Shown one piece after another: positions 33,707 to 46,100 of a stretch of DNA of 64,000 nt (positions within the stretch are counted from its first letter, which is position 1; every line of letters starts with the position of its first letter). The translations under genes and the position numbers were made by a program. The stretch comes from Bursaphelenchus xylophilus (lineage: Eukaryota; Nematoda; Chromadorea; Rhabditida; Aphelenchoididae): the NCBI GenBank assembly GCA_904066235.2, contig CAJFCV020000004.1, forward strand, positions 5,022,001-5,086,000. The letters run 5' to 3'. Below the pieces are notes generated by a model. The model had not been told where the DNA came from. It searched no databases and saw nothing but the letters and a program-made list of their open reading frames with translations.

Positions 33707-36700
33707 TTATATCTTCTTTTGTCCGTCCTTTAATGAAGCTGTCGTTCCTCGCGAATCTGATACAAATGGAATGGGATCTGTAGCCATGCCTTCAAGGAAG
33801 AATGTCTCCATGACTCCTTTTCCCTAAAATGACACCAATTAGAAGAAGATAATTCCTCACTTTGATGATAAGTTCTCCTCTGGACAGGGTGGCAAATCCT
33901 CCGATTTGCTGTAAAAGTTTGTTGGAATCGGATGATAAATGAATTCGATCGGCTGAAGTGGATATGGATGATTGCTTTAGGACTTACGCCTCCCATTTGA
34001 GCACATTCTACTGGCCGTGTTGATAGTGTCCCCAAACAAACAATATCTCGGCATAGCTAATCCAACAACTCCAGCGACACAAGGGCCAGAATGGAATCCG
34101 ATTCGAAGCTGGACTTTCTCATGAGGCAGATGGGGGATTCTAAAGACAGCCACGCCATTCATAAAGGCCAAAGAAAGGTTGGCGATTTCCTTGACATGTC
34201 GATTTCCATTCCGAACTGGGAGGCCACTAACCACTAAAGTGTCATCTCCAACACTCTCCACCTGAAAGATACTTTGATTTACTCGCCTTTCAAAATCACA
34301 TATATGATGTACTTGCTTTGTAACAATCATAAGTCTCGATGACCCCATCAAACATGGTGAACAAATCATTGAGCAGGGTTATTGCTTGTATTGCAGTGCT
34401 CTTTGCTGCTAATTCTCCAAAACGAACCACATCCGAGAAGAATACTGTAACCTGATCAAAACTCTCGGGTTCGATAACACTTCCCGCCTTCAATTTATCA
34501 GCGATCTGCCTAAAAATGATGACAATAAACATTTAATGAGATTCTAAACTACAATGTGTAGCCTTTGAAAAGGGAAACAGCTATATTTTTGATTATAAAA
34601 TGTGACGAAAAGTGCTTATCTTGGGAGAAGGCGATAAAGTAGAACATCTGATCGTTTCTTTTCCTCCATCAAGGCCTTCGTCCTGCTTTCCACCTCTTCT
34701 TGAAGAGTATTCATATAGTTTTGGAGGACTTGGAATACATGATCCATCAGGCTTTGGTTCTTATTTACCATGTTTTTTAAGATTGTTTGGATTTGGCCAG
34801 TTGTTGGTCGAACAGTGGGATCTTCATTCCAACAATCTTGAATTAGAGTAGGCTGAAATACAAAACAAACCAAATAAAAAAAAAACAAAAATTCGGTTAC
34901 AATGTTATGGGAGAGATCCGTGATCGACGAAATGTCAATGATCGGTCTGATGGGGACATCTCGCCGTCTCTTCAGCAGATACACTATCTCGTCCGGATCT
35001 TCCACTTGATTGTTGTTGGTGTCCCATGGCGGATGCCTGTTTATGATCTCAGTAGCCACCATGGAGAAGCTGTAGATATCCGCAGATCGATGGACCCCAT
35101 CTTTTAACGGATGAAGCGGCTTTCGGAGTTGTTCTGGTGCAAGGTACAAAAGTTCTGAAGGGATAAAAAACATTAAACATAAGGGTTGGGCTTGCCAAAC
35201 AGGGCCAGACTACAGGCTCTCACAACCTATAGTCCGGCCCGCCTGTTATCAAATTATAGTATGCGTCGGTCAAGCCTACTTTTGCTGCTAATTGGTTCCT
35301 GCTGAAGCAAATCTAAGATACCGTAATCCGAGATCTTCACAACCCATCTCTCATCGACCAAGCAGTTGGAAGAATTGAGATGACCATGGCAATGGAGACT
35401 GCTATGATGGATGAAATGAAGACCAGTGATGATATCCCTCACCAATGACGTCATAAATACCCCGTCAATGGCAAAACTGCCCGCAGCAATAATATCCTTA
35501 ATAGATCCACGGTGATAGAATCTCCAGATGGAGAGAAATTGAGATCCGTCGGTGCAGAGACCCAGGAACTTGGCCAGATTGTTGTTGTCGATTTGGCGCA
35601 TCTATATTATTTTTATATTGCTTTATTATTTGTATGTATGATTTTTATAACATGTTGGTAACATACCATTCTGAACTCCGCACGATTTCGTGCTTGGATC
35701 ACGATTTTAGACTTGAACTTTCGCGCAGCTACTGGTTCATTGTTATGCAAAAAGAAGGCGTAATATTCGCTCTCCGGTTTTCGAATAATCGATGGATTTG
35801 AATGTGAATGGATGGACTGAGGGAGGGACCGAGTATCCGAACTCTTCTCGTCTGGGGAATATAATTCCTCTGTCTTGATTTGCCAGGCTGCATTCAAACG
35901 TTTGTACTCGAGGTATTGACCTCTGGAAAGGAATAATATGTATGAATTTTACGTTGTGTTAATTGTCATCACTGACCTTATGAGATATGTTGTTGTCCCG
36001 ATGGCTGCTGCTGCTATAATTGCAATCGCCGCATAAATATATCCCCCATAAGTTGCTAAAACAGACGCAGGACAAAGTAATCCATCGAATCCACATTTGG
36101 GAATTGCCAGAGGCTGTTTATTCCCCCACTTTTCCCAGGCGTAGACAGTGTTATTAGTCTCCATTACTGTCTAAAAATCAAGTTAAAGCGGATGAAAGGG
36201 GACTGCTCACTGCATTCTCAGTACTGGCAATGATTTGATAGTAACTTCTCATCGTATAATTATCAGTAAGACTTGTGAATGCAAAGATATTAATTCTCCT
36301 TGAGTAGTTGTCCATCATGACTTTGCCTGTGGCTCCATCGAACGTCTTATTGGCTGCAGCCCGAGTTATTTGCTCTCCGAGACGCATGTTTGGAGGAGCA
36401 AAGATGTTAGAATTATTGTGGAGATCAACATTTGGATCACTTAAGGTTGCATTAAGAGCAATCGCGTATAAATATAGAGCGTCTGACAGGGAGGCAGCCC
36501 CACTTCCGACCTAAAAATTAAACAATCAACGAGTAATCAAAATAATATTACTTACAGCCTCACAAGTAGTGCAATAAAAAGGGAATCCAGCAACTTTTTC
36601 TTTGACTGATTCTTCAAATTGATCCCTCAAAGTAACGGGAATCGCGAGATCGAAAAAGAATATCCGGCTCAGATATTCCTTCATTCTCTGTTGATCCGTC

Positions 36701-39700
36701 ACATTTGGGTGTTGATACAAGGGAATGTAACTGTCGTACGAAGCATTATTTCCAAGGTCATAAGCAGGCATATCTAAAAATAAAAAACTACAGTAATCCA
36801 AGCAAATATCTAAAAAGTTCAGTAATCAAAAAAGTTTCGGACGAATAACAAACTTGTGTATCAAAGTTTCAATAATTACCGTAACCCAAAAAAATTCTAT
36901 ATCAAAATTATATCCCGGCTTACAGAATCCATTTCCTCTTTGTTCGACGATCACAAAAACAAAGTCGGGATTAGTAATAAGCCCGTGATTGCCTAAGGCG
37001 TCCAGCATTGTGATCTTGTCCAGATCGCTGGTGAAGCAAAGGAATGTCACTAAAAAGTATATACATTTTTTTAAAATAATCACCTCTGGCGGTGTTCTCC
37101 AGCTGAGTAAATGTCTGATTCAACGAGACTACATCAGATGTATTGACTTCTCGGTAATAAGATAAGGAAATATCGATATCGGGTTGAGCCAAAATGGACA
37201 AGACATCATCCCTCAGGTATCCACACCTCTTTGTTTGGCTCTCCGCGTACAGAAAAGCAAATCGATTCCAATTTAACTCGATGAGTAGCTGAATAAATCC
37301 TTGGGCAACACTGAAATCTTGTTACTCATACCAACTGAACCTTTGGAAAGCGAACAACACAAGTGTTGCAATGTTTATTTTGTAGTTACATACGTCATTG
37401 TGGGTCCCACAACGTTGAGGGAGGTGGTGAAACGATAGGTTGTGTTGGCCAGAACAGTCGCTGACGCCGCACCCCAGTTAATCATCGGGACGTTGTAAAA
37501 CTTTGATAAAGCGCCAACGATTATTGCAGCTGGAAAAGGAAAGGAATGATGTCATTCCGTGAAGAAGTTTATTCCTTTGTTATGATAGTATCAATATTGG
37601 TCTCGAGATTGTCTTTTAGGCAAATCGATGGAGGTGCGGCTTTGAGAGTCTACTTTAGTTATTTTAACTTGCAGGTACGATACAGTGGCTGTCAAAAAAA
37701 GTCACCTCTTTCATTTGTGTGATATTGCAGGTTGTGTCAAAATTCGAAAGGTAAGTTATATGTCATATTAAAGCTATTTAGTAGAACGTATTGTGGCAAT
37801 TTCGAATAAAATTAACTGTTGCATAAATAATACAACAAAACATGCTACAGTCATGGTCAAAAAAACTGCCAGTCTGAAAGAATTTTTTTATACATATTAT
37901 ATACTGTACATCGATTACATAACACGGCATTCTGTACTTTTGGGACACAACCGGTCTCCGCGACATTTTCAATTTTTTTCGAAGTGCGCTTGCTTTTTAT
38001 CTCCATATCTCGCTAGCCGTTTGCGCTAGAAGGCTGAAATTTGGTATGGCAGTAGAGTAAAAAGCTGGCTTTCAGAAAATATAAATATTGTAAGGAACCC
38101 CGCAGCATAAACTTCCCAATGACAATTGAAAAAATCTCATTTTTAAAACTTCTGCAACCCAGAAGTGCAGGTTGCATGATCGTATTGACAAATTTCTTCA
38201 TGTCTATGTGTGTCAAATTCGATTCTCTACAAGATGGCCAAATTTCATCTTATTCGTTACGTTACGAGCTGAGTTATGATTAACATCACAGTGCTTTTTT
38301 TGGTACTTTAAGGATAATTCGGCCCTTAGGGCATCTACAAACCAAATCCGCCAGCCGAATTATTCAATATACTCGTAAGTATGATCCTACCAAGTTTTGT
38401 TCTTCTAGCTCGAAAAATGGCAACGTTATTCGCATAGTTCTTCTTTCAATGGCTAAGCCCCGGGTGTTTAAATTTTCTACTTGACAATAATGTTCAAGGT
38501 ATGAATACCACTTAGAAACCTGACGCTTGGCGGAGAAACTCGCAATGAAGACTTCCAAGCCTTCTTCCGACCCAGACTCAAGGTTTAACCATTGAAGGAA
38601 GAATTATGCGAATAACGTTGCCATTTTTCGAGCTAGAAGAACGAAACTTGGTAGGATCATACTTACGAGCATATTGAATAATTCGGCTGGCGGATTTGGT
38701 TTGTAGATGCCCTAAGGGCCGAATTATCCTTAAAGTACCAAAAAAAGCACTGTGATGTTAATCATAACTCAGCTCGTAACGTAACGAATAAGATGAAATT
38801 TGGCCATCTTGTAGAGAATCGAATTTGACACACATAGACATGAAGAAATTTGTCAATACGATCATGCAACCTGCACTTCTGGGTTGCAGAAGTTTTAAAA
38901 ATGAGATTTTTTCAATTGTCATTGGGAAGTTTATGCTGCGGGGTTCCTTACAATATTTATATTTTCTGAAAGCCAGCTTTTTACTCTACTGCCATACCAA
39001 ATTTCAGCCTTCTAGCGCAAACGGCTAGCGAGATATGCAACCGAGATCAGTAGAAATGTGCATGGCCATTCTAATAAAGTGTCGATGAGTTATGCACGGC
39101 ATTCTGTACTTTTGGGACACAACCGGTCTCCGCGACTTTTTCAATTTTTTTCGAAGTGCGCTTGCTTTTTATCTCCATATATGGGAGGTGCTTTATAAAT
39201 TTCAGCGCGCTAGTCCATCCCAACCCTGCGGATTTAGTCCAAAGTTAAAAGTTGCGCAATCTTACATAACGTTGCGCAATTTCTCTCTTTGTAAAAATTT
39301 CTGCCTTTCCCTGTCGGCTCCTCCTCCCCTCCCCCTTTTTCGTGAACTTTTAACTTTGGACTAAATCCGCGGGGTTGGGATGGACTAGCGCGCTGAAATT
39401 TATAAAGCACCTCCCATATATGGAGATAAAAAGCAAGCGCACTTCGAAAAAAATTGAAAAAGTCGCGGAGACCGGTTGTGTCCCAAAAGTACAGAATGCC
39501 GTGCATAACTCATCGACACTTTATTAGAATGGCCATGCACATTTCTACTGATCTCGGTTTGCAGACCTAACAGATTAATCTCAGAAACGCTTGCAAATAA
39601 TTTGATTTTCTGTGAATTTTGCAAACTCTTGACAATGATGACTTTCTAGCGTTAACAGAGAAAGTGACCTCCATGCCGAAATTGCAAGAAAATTCGAATG

Positions 39701-40398
39701 GTTTCTTCAAAAATTATACTATTAAATCGACCGGGCATTCAGTCACACGCGGAAGCTACGGAAGTTTCCCAATTTCCCTTCCCGTGATATTCCGAGTTTG
39801 CATTTGACTCTGCTGGTTTTCTCATGAAAAACGATGTGATTTGCAAAAAAGTCGAGCAAAAAAACACGTGTCTGATCAAACTCTAACCTAACAATAAGTA
39901 TTGTCTAAAATAAGGTCTAATCGTCACACCTTGAGCACATCTTGGTAACTGCAGACGCAAAGATACTTACGCTCACTGCAAATAGGGCCTATGATGACAT
40001 CAACTTGATCATTTTCGATTAATTCGGCCGCTCTTCCCGCGGCCAACGTTTCTTTACAATCATCGTCTTTTATGGTGAACGTAAAGTTATAATTTGGCAG
40101 CAATTTCTCTTGCACAATCCGATCTAATGCAACATTTAATCCGCCAATGCATCGATCATAACCTGGAAATAGACCGGAGAAAAAGAAAGTTAAATCATTT
40201 TACACATGACATCTGAATTAAAGAAAAAAAAATTATAGTTTGACTAAGCCTGTTCTTACTGTAATAATTGTAATACTTATCAGTATTCGTCATCAATAAA
40301 CCGACTTTGATGTGAGTTTGTATAAGCAATTGGCCTGACACGCATTTAAAAATAATAAAATAACAGAGTAAGGGCAATGTAAAAGTCATGGCCGTCAT
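33707..40398 (-). CDS. Receptor-type guanylyl cyclase (nematode gcy family)
   Basis: Sixteen exons: 40260-40398, 39971-40162, 37394-37529, 37084-37310, 36924-37049, 36556-36773, 36211-36510, 35977-36170, 35667-35922, 35280-35601, 34901-35154, 34620-34852, 34317-34509, 33988-34261, 33861-33952, 33707-33823; 1090 aa in frame. Signal peptide (~1-24), ligand-binding extracellular domain, one membrane helix near 486-509 ([17 protein letters not shown]), kinase-homology domain ~550-790 ([12 protein letters not shown], no catalytic Asp), a coiled linker, and a cyclase domain ~866-1065. The cyclase keeps [15 protein letters not shown] and [14 protein letters not shown], with the metal Asp residues and the Glu and Cys that select GTP. 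It makes cGMP, usually in sensory neurons. The intron at 34510-34619 has no GT donor (AT...AG) and 34262-34316 is GC...AG. Intron 37530-39970 holds the foldback repeats. Confidence 0.9.
35198..35247. repeat. Imperfect hairpin in a guanylyl cyclase intron
   Basis: AACAGGGCCAGACTACAGG (35198-35216) pairs with CCTATAGTCCGGCCCGCCTG (35226-35245 and on) with a few mismatches and a two-base bulge; the loop is CTCTCACAA. An outer GGCTTG (about 35189) and CAAGCC (about 35271) extend the symmetry. It is GC-rich compared with the intron around it. Could be a small foldback insertion. Confidence 0.5.
37905..38007 (+). repeat. Partial copy of the outer arm of the second foldback
   Basis: CACGGCATTCTGTACTTTTG through TTTTTATCTCCAT repeats almost exactly at 39090-39180 in the same orientation, and inverted at 39418-39510. 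It is cut off where the first palindrome begins (about 38005), so the palindrome seems to have inserted into or next to an existing copy. Confidence 0.7.
38005..39036. repeat. Large palindrome (foldback element 1), arms ~450 bp
   Basis: Left arm 38005-38453 and right arm 38589-39036 are near-perfect inverted copies, with a ~135 bp spacer. The outermost bases are ATATCT...AGATAT. The identity is so high that the same 67-codon open frame is read on opposite strands (38013-38216 minus and 38825-39028 plus); that frame is a mirror image, not a gene. There is no transposase inside. It sits in the 2.4 kb second intron of the guanylyl cyclase. Confidence 0.88.
39036..39562. repeat. Foldback element 2, arms 218 bp
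   Basis: Arms 39036-39253 and 39345-39562 are inverted copies with a 91 bp spacer. It abuts foldback 1 directly. The innermost arm ends are AAAGTTAAAAGTT and AACTTTTAACTTT; the spacer contains two copies of TTGCGCAA and a CT-rich tract. The same core occurs at 41838-42074. It lies in the guanylyl cyclase intron, and the ORFs in each arm are shadows of the repeat. Confidence 0.85.
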
Positions 40399-40548
40399 GT
40401 ACTGAGAGTATTTCTACTTGTAAAAGGATCAAAATGGCTTCTTGGATTTAAATTTTGTTTCAAAAATAGACCAAGGGGTTACGGTAAGCAGAGATAAGAA
40501 AAAGTCAAAGGGTCGTAATAAAAGGTACAAAAGAAAGGTAAAACTTAC

Positions 40549-40672
40549 TGAAATAGGGATAAAACGCACCTCCACTCGTCATTAACAACCCCACTTTGAT
40601 GGGTGTTTGGAGTAATAGCTGATTGTGACAAAGTGACGTGAGCATGGAAAAAGTCAGCATTATGTAAAACAT
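40549..40672 (-). CDS. Duplicated, alternative first exon of the guanylyl cyclase
   Basis: From ATG at 40672 the minus strand encodes a short hydrophobic leader, MFYIMLTFSMLTSLC, then [18 protein letters not shown], and ends TTCA before GTAAGT. The annotated first exon (40260-40398) encodes [18 protein letters not shown] and ends TACA before GTAAGA, so both donors leave one base of the split codon. Either exon can splice to 40162 in frame. It is a likely alternative promoter and exon giving a different receptor N-terminus, or a relic of tandem duplication. A nearer ATG at 40660 would also work. Confidence 0.6.
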
Positions 40673-41270
40673 TCTTGTAATATTTTTGTGGCATAAGAAA
40701 TTTGGGAGTCGAATTTATAAAAACAAAAAGAATAATCAAGAAAATAAAGTCCTTCCCTAAGGCTATGTTTAATGTTATGGCTTCAACTCTTACCTTTAGG
40801 GTTTCACTGCTAAATTGCCTGAGGCAGTAAGTAAACTTCTGACAGTTTACAGCACATGCAAACAATTGCATTCTGCTTTTCACATCTCCTTAAGCCTTAT
40901 CACTCAAATTTGTAGTTCATATTAACTAAAATACATATTCCGAGCAACAAGTCATCATGGGCAATATTTATTTGTTCATTCTCTGGTTTCTGCGTTGATC
41001 CTTACACCAAGAACTTAAGTTATGATTAAACACATTAGTTTAATTGTTCTTTGACATCCTAAAGGCCCTTTGATTTGCTTAAATTACAATCTGAAAGTAC
41101 AGTAACTCGCGTCTCCTCCCTCTCTCTCGCCCTGCGGCGCTTATCTTAGACAACACTTTCATAACCACACCTTTTCTGGACAATTTCTGAATTTTTTAAA
41201 GGAATTATTACAAGCTGTTTCCTCTCTCCAGGATAAGTTCTTCCACCTAATATTCTCGTTGTCTTCGGAT
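40673..41270. other. Divergent intergenic region between guanylyl cyclase and DM-domain gene
   Basis: No coding exon recognised. A CT-rich part around 41110-41235 ends in CTCTCTCCAG (41222-41231), a plausible acceptor for a 5'-UTR intron or spliced leader ahead of the DM gene's ATG at 41271. It should hold the promoter of the DM gene and of the alternative cyclase exon. Confidence 0.5.
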
Positions 41271-43100
41271 ATGACAAATAAAGGTCGATTATTAAACTGT
41301 CGAAAGTGCGAGGGGCATGGGAAGATGGTCCAATTGAAGGGACATACGGCCTTTTGTCCCTACAATAACTGCGAATGCAGATCGGTGAGTATTTTACAAC
41401 AACTTTTGAATTTTATTACACTTGACGACTAATCTAGAACGCTTGCTTGAATCATGTTTTTGAGATCTTTAGTTGAATTTAAAGCAAATATAAGAACGTT
41501 TTATTTGAGATAAGAGACGGTCACATTCATGCTGAATTGTTGTCTTACTATTTGTAATCATATGGTGACTTAACGAAGTTTTTTTGAAATTGCAATCTGT
41601 CAGGAAAATATGCACATATGTGGGAGTCTTCGTTATAATCAAAAATGAATGAATCTGTAGAAACAGTTTGAGTCTATTACAGGTAATAATAAATTTCTGA
41701 TTTCCTTGAAATTTGGCGTAACGCTTCTAGTAATGTTCCGAATCCACGTCTAAACTTTGTGTTATGCTGACCTAAGATACGGCAATGCACAAAAACTTGC
41801 AATAAAAAATTTGGAAAGATAGAAAAAATTATCCTGATATGTATAGCTCGGGACTTCTAAATCTCTCCGCAAGAGTCCACCCGAACCCTGCAAATTTAGT
41901 ACAAAGTTAAAAGTTGCGCAATCTGACATAACATTGCGCAATTTCTCTCTTTGTAAGAATTTCTGCCTTTCTCTGTCGTCTCCTCCTTTTTTGTCAACTT
42001 TTAACTTTGGACTAAATTTGCAGGGTTCGGATGGACTCTCGCGGAGAGATTTAGAAGTTCCGAGCCATATATAAATGCACATCGCAATGTACTTTATGCG
42101 GTCTTCATTTTGAAAAATCGCAGTGTTTTGCTATTTTCTTTCTCAACGGCCTAAATCTACAACACATGACTTTGAAGAATAAAGAATTGTAAGATTAGTT
42201 TTCCGCAAAATCCCGGAACAAAAGAATTGCATTCTCCACTCCTTACTTAGCAAACAAAAATGACGGTGTCAGTACTGTAACAAAGCTAAGCACAAGATAA
42301 ATGTTTTTTCCACCAACAATTACTCATCATAACAAATGATGTTGGCCATTCCCATCCCGAATTATCAAATGAGATCATTCTCTCGCCTCAGGCAATAATA
42401 ATAATCTTAGTAGACTTATCGTGACATTTCCTTTTCATTTCAATAACATTTGTAGTTTTGGTTTCTTATCAGCCCCATTCTATTCTATGCCTTTTTTATC
42501 GCTTTGCATCAAAAAGCCATCAAAACAAAAGTTGCAGCATCTTTTGTAGGCTTACATAGCCTCAGGGCAAACATTTTGTAAACACTGTAAATAACAAATA
42601 AGATAGCTGTCGTTGCTTGCGTTGTGAATTACCTACTTGCAATAATGGTATAATTACAGTAATCTATAAAAATATTTATTTTTTGTGGATAATATGTAGT
42701 TTGGAAACTGTAACAGGCTTAAAAAATGATTTGGTGTTCTTAGGATCGCAAGAAAAACCCCGACATTACCTTTAGTAACAATTGTAGTATGGAAATCAAA
42801 AGCGAATTAAAAAATGATGTCAGGGCTGTAAAAAGAAGCCTACTCTTGCCTCAATAAAAGTCCCATTTCTTATCAACAGGACAAAACAAACGATATTTGT
42901 TGTAATTTGAATATAAAACACAAGTTGTGTATGCCGGATAATCACGAATTAATTACTCCTTTCAGTGTGTCCGGCTGATGAGAATGAGAAAACGCGCATT
43001 TTATCGACGATACAAGGAGTCCATCGACCAAAATAAACTGGACGAGACAGTCATCTTCAACAGATTGCATCAAAACAAATTCCAGATTGTCTCGCCGGAG
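41271..43100 (+). CDS. DM-domain (DMRT/doublesex/MAB-3 family) transcription factor, N-terminal exons
   Basis: Two exons, 41271-41384 and 42966-43100, encode 83 residues. The DM zinc module is complete: Cys10, Cys13, His16, His25, Cys29, Cys34, Cys36, Cys39 (NCRKCEGHG, LKGHTAFCP, NNCECRSCVRL), followed by the basic recognition helix RMRKRAFYRRYKES. DM proteins bind the DNA minor groove and control sex-specific and neuronal development. Exon 2 ends in phase 0 at GAG before GTAGAG, a weak donor. Downstream exons are not obvious nearby; the next open phase-0 acceptor with coding-like sequence is at 53948 (Gln-rich exons). If intron 2 is not spliced, the frame stops after 17 more codons at about 43153. 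The 1.58 kb first intron contains a foldback repeat. Confidence 0.85.
41838..42074. repeat. Foldback element 3, diverged relative of element 2
   Basis: Arms of about 80 bp (41838-41917 and 41995-42074) are inverted, with a ~77 bp spacer. The inner ends and spacer match foldback 2: AAAGTTAAAAGTTGCGCAAT, then CATTGCGCAATTTCTCTC, a CT-rich tract and CAACTTTTAACTTTGG. The outer halves of the arms differ. So the core is shared by a family present on both sides of the cyclase/DM boundary. Confidence 0.8.
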
Positions 43101-46100
43101 GTAGAGTTTAGACAACATGTTTTTGTGTCGGCTTACCAATGTCGCTTGCTGTGATGATTGCTGTTCTGAGCCTGAAGTTGTATCAGAGAAGTGCTTGATG
43201 TGCTGTGCAGAAATTTTAATGACAAGAATTAGATGAAATCTCCCCCAGGGTAACGGGGTTTCCGTTTTTGGAATCTAAATTTTACAAATTGTTCGGAAAG
43301 TTGCCAGAAAATTTTTATGTGAAGGGCAAACCTCTCAATTTAAACTCTCAACGATACAGTAACCCTTTAAAATCTTTGGGAATTATTTTGTCGCGCAGAT
43401 AAACCAACAATTTTGAAGTCTGAAGTAACCATATTTGTTCCGTGGTTTTTATTTCACAACTCTATAGAATCCTTTGATTCGCACTACACTTCCATCCTTT
43501 TCCTTGATTTTGCTCACCCTTTCATTGTTTAAAAATTTTATTTTCGTCTTATGTAAAATACGATCTCTAATGCCTTTACAGTCCAATGTCTTCCATAGCG
43601 AACAGACATTCGGTGTTTGCAACGCGACTTTTCCAATTATTCATGGTGTTTACACCCTTTGATTAATTAGTTTCCGATTTTACTTGATTTGTTGAGTAAT
43701 TTTGTTACAATTCTTCCACATTCTTCCTTATTCTTTCTAATTCGACTTAACCAAGGGTTCAAACATTCCCTTTAATTTAAAATACTTTTAGAAAAGGTTT
43801 TAAAGACAACGTAATTACTTTGTGCGGCCCTTAAAAGTAGTGTTGTAGGCCACAATTGAAGGAGATTTAGAACCCGGAAATGGTTGTGAAATAGTGCAAG
43901 ATTACTACAATTTGTTTTGTAAATGTTTTCATCCTTTCGTTTTTTTGTATTTTAGATATTTTGGGGTAGTGGGCTTGTGAGAGGATGAAGATGTTATGGA
44001 AAAGAAAATATTTTTAATGGTAAAAAGCGTATCAGTAACATTAAACTTTTATTGGATGACGTATTTTTGAGCTTAATATAAACCAATTTTTTGTATGTCA
44101 GTGTTTTTATGCGATAGTAATACCACGTGCCCTCTAACGTATCCCCCCAAATGCTGTTTATTACTTGATATTGTGTTCGAACACAAAAAACAGTGACATT
44201 TATTTTTTGTCACTCCCAAAGGCCATTACTACTTTAACAACTAAAAACAGCCGTTGGAAGACAGCTGAATTTCATAATGTTCTCCATCAGGGATTCAAAA
44301 CCAATTCAATTCGAATATAAATAATGCAAGAGGCGCTAAAAAGGTCGCTTCTGACCGCTGCATCGCAAATCGAATATCCATGGTCACGGCGGTCTCCACA
44401 ATGGTCATTGTACTGCATTCATTCGCTTAGCAATTCCACCATTTGCATATTTCTTTTGCCAAAATGTATATGTTGATGGGGTCCGCGAAAAGATCGTGTT
44501 TTTGGTCAACTGTTGGATATTGTAACCGAGTAGGCATTATTCAGAGGGAAAGGTTTATAGTGCAATACGCAGATTTTGGCTAAACTTGGACCAAATCTGG
44601 GATCGATTTTACATACATGTGTATTATATGGAAATTTACAGACTCTTTCGCGTTTTGCAAAAACAACCGGGATCTTTAGGGCGACAGTAACTTGAATTTT
44701 TTCCTAGCCGTACTATCTCTTCATTTCCGCAGTCCCTCGCAAAGAAAAAACTTTTTATTTGAGCGCTCGGTCTGAAATTTTCAGTAATTGTTTTGTGGTC
44801 TATAAACTCTTCGAAATTTACATAACTTCATCTCTAACGATTAGGAAATATTCTGCACAATTTCCCGGCGTTCTGATTCCAACACGAGTGGTTTTTGACG
44901 ATCCCTTGATTACAACATCCTGGATGACGTCGAGCCTTCCAAATCAGACCTCAAATATATATTTATGTTGTCCATCCCAAGTTTGGCCATCTGTCATTCA
45001 AATTAGACCTATTTGATTACCTGCCCTTAGGGTCTGATTACATTTTTCGATAACTTTGTTGGCCCAGCTGCACCCGGCTTTCGAAATCTCGCTGACTTAA
45101 CGCTCATTTGGTTTTTAATTATCTGATTTTGGGATATATTAATGGCCCATTTGAATAATCGATCACGGGAATGTTGTTATTCACCATTTCATCATTCGTA
45201 TTTGGCCTTTTTTCATTTTACGAAACCTATTATAGACACTGTGAATCATGGCAACATGTAGTCGGGTTCGTATAAAAAACGTTGCCGAGTTGTAATGTAA
45301 GTCGTAAGATAGTTAGTTTTAGAATTGTTTTTATATTTTGAGTATTATGTATTTATTTCCTACTATGACTATCTAAAGGGGAGATACGATGCCTCTTGTT
45401 ATTAGTAATCGCTGACTTCTGTTGTATTCCAAAAAGGGCCGTATTGTAAAAAATGGATATGAATCGACGATATTTAAGAGGAAAAGGTCACTAAAAAGTA
45501 TTTGAAAGTGGTCGTATCTTCCACATTACAATAGTATTATACTCTCTTTTATAAAAGTCGTTGAAACAAACCATATTGTAACAGCTAATTTTACTTTTTT
45601 CCAATTAAATTCTAGTTTAATATTGTAATATTTTAATTCCAGGAATTGTAGCTTTAGAATGTGAAATGTTTTAAATGCGAACTTCTGCAAACTCCTCAAC
45701 AATTTATAGGAGATTAGTGAGTACTACGTCGGTGATAGATGACAGTTGTAAATACGTTACGTCGCTAATGAAATTGGAGTATTTTTATTTGAATTCAAGG
45801 AATTGGTGGGAGAATAGGTGTAATTACAAAAAAGTGTAAATACCGCTTAAATTGGGTCTGTGATTACAATGTTGGTCGCTTTCGCGACGTAAGGACGGAC
45901 TTTTACGTGAATATATTGTGTTTATTTCATCTGGGGACCTTGATGAAACCAAAGAAAATCTTTCTCTAACCGTCTCTCCTCGTTTCCATACTCTCTCGGC
46001 GAAGATAGCTTGTTATAGCAATTAATCTATTACATTAATGCAGTCTTCACCCAAAATTTTAAGAAAGCAGGCGACAGGTATGTTAGTGTTTAGACGAGTT

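Noticed and set aside
38013..39028. Two identical 67-codon ORFs on opposite strands
   Set aside because: They are the two arms of one palindrome; the mirrored frames follow from repeat identity and show no domain.
39092..39506. Pair of 90-codon ORFs beginning alike on opposite strands
   Set aside because: Images of the arms of foldback 2, not genes.
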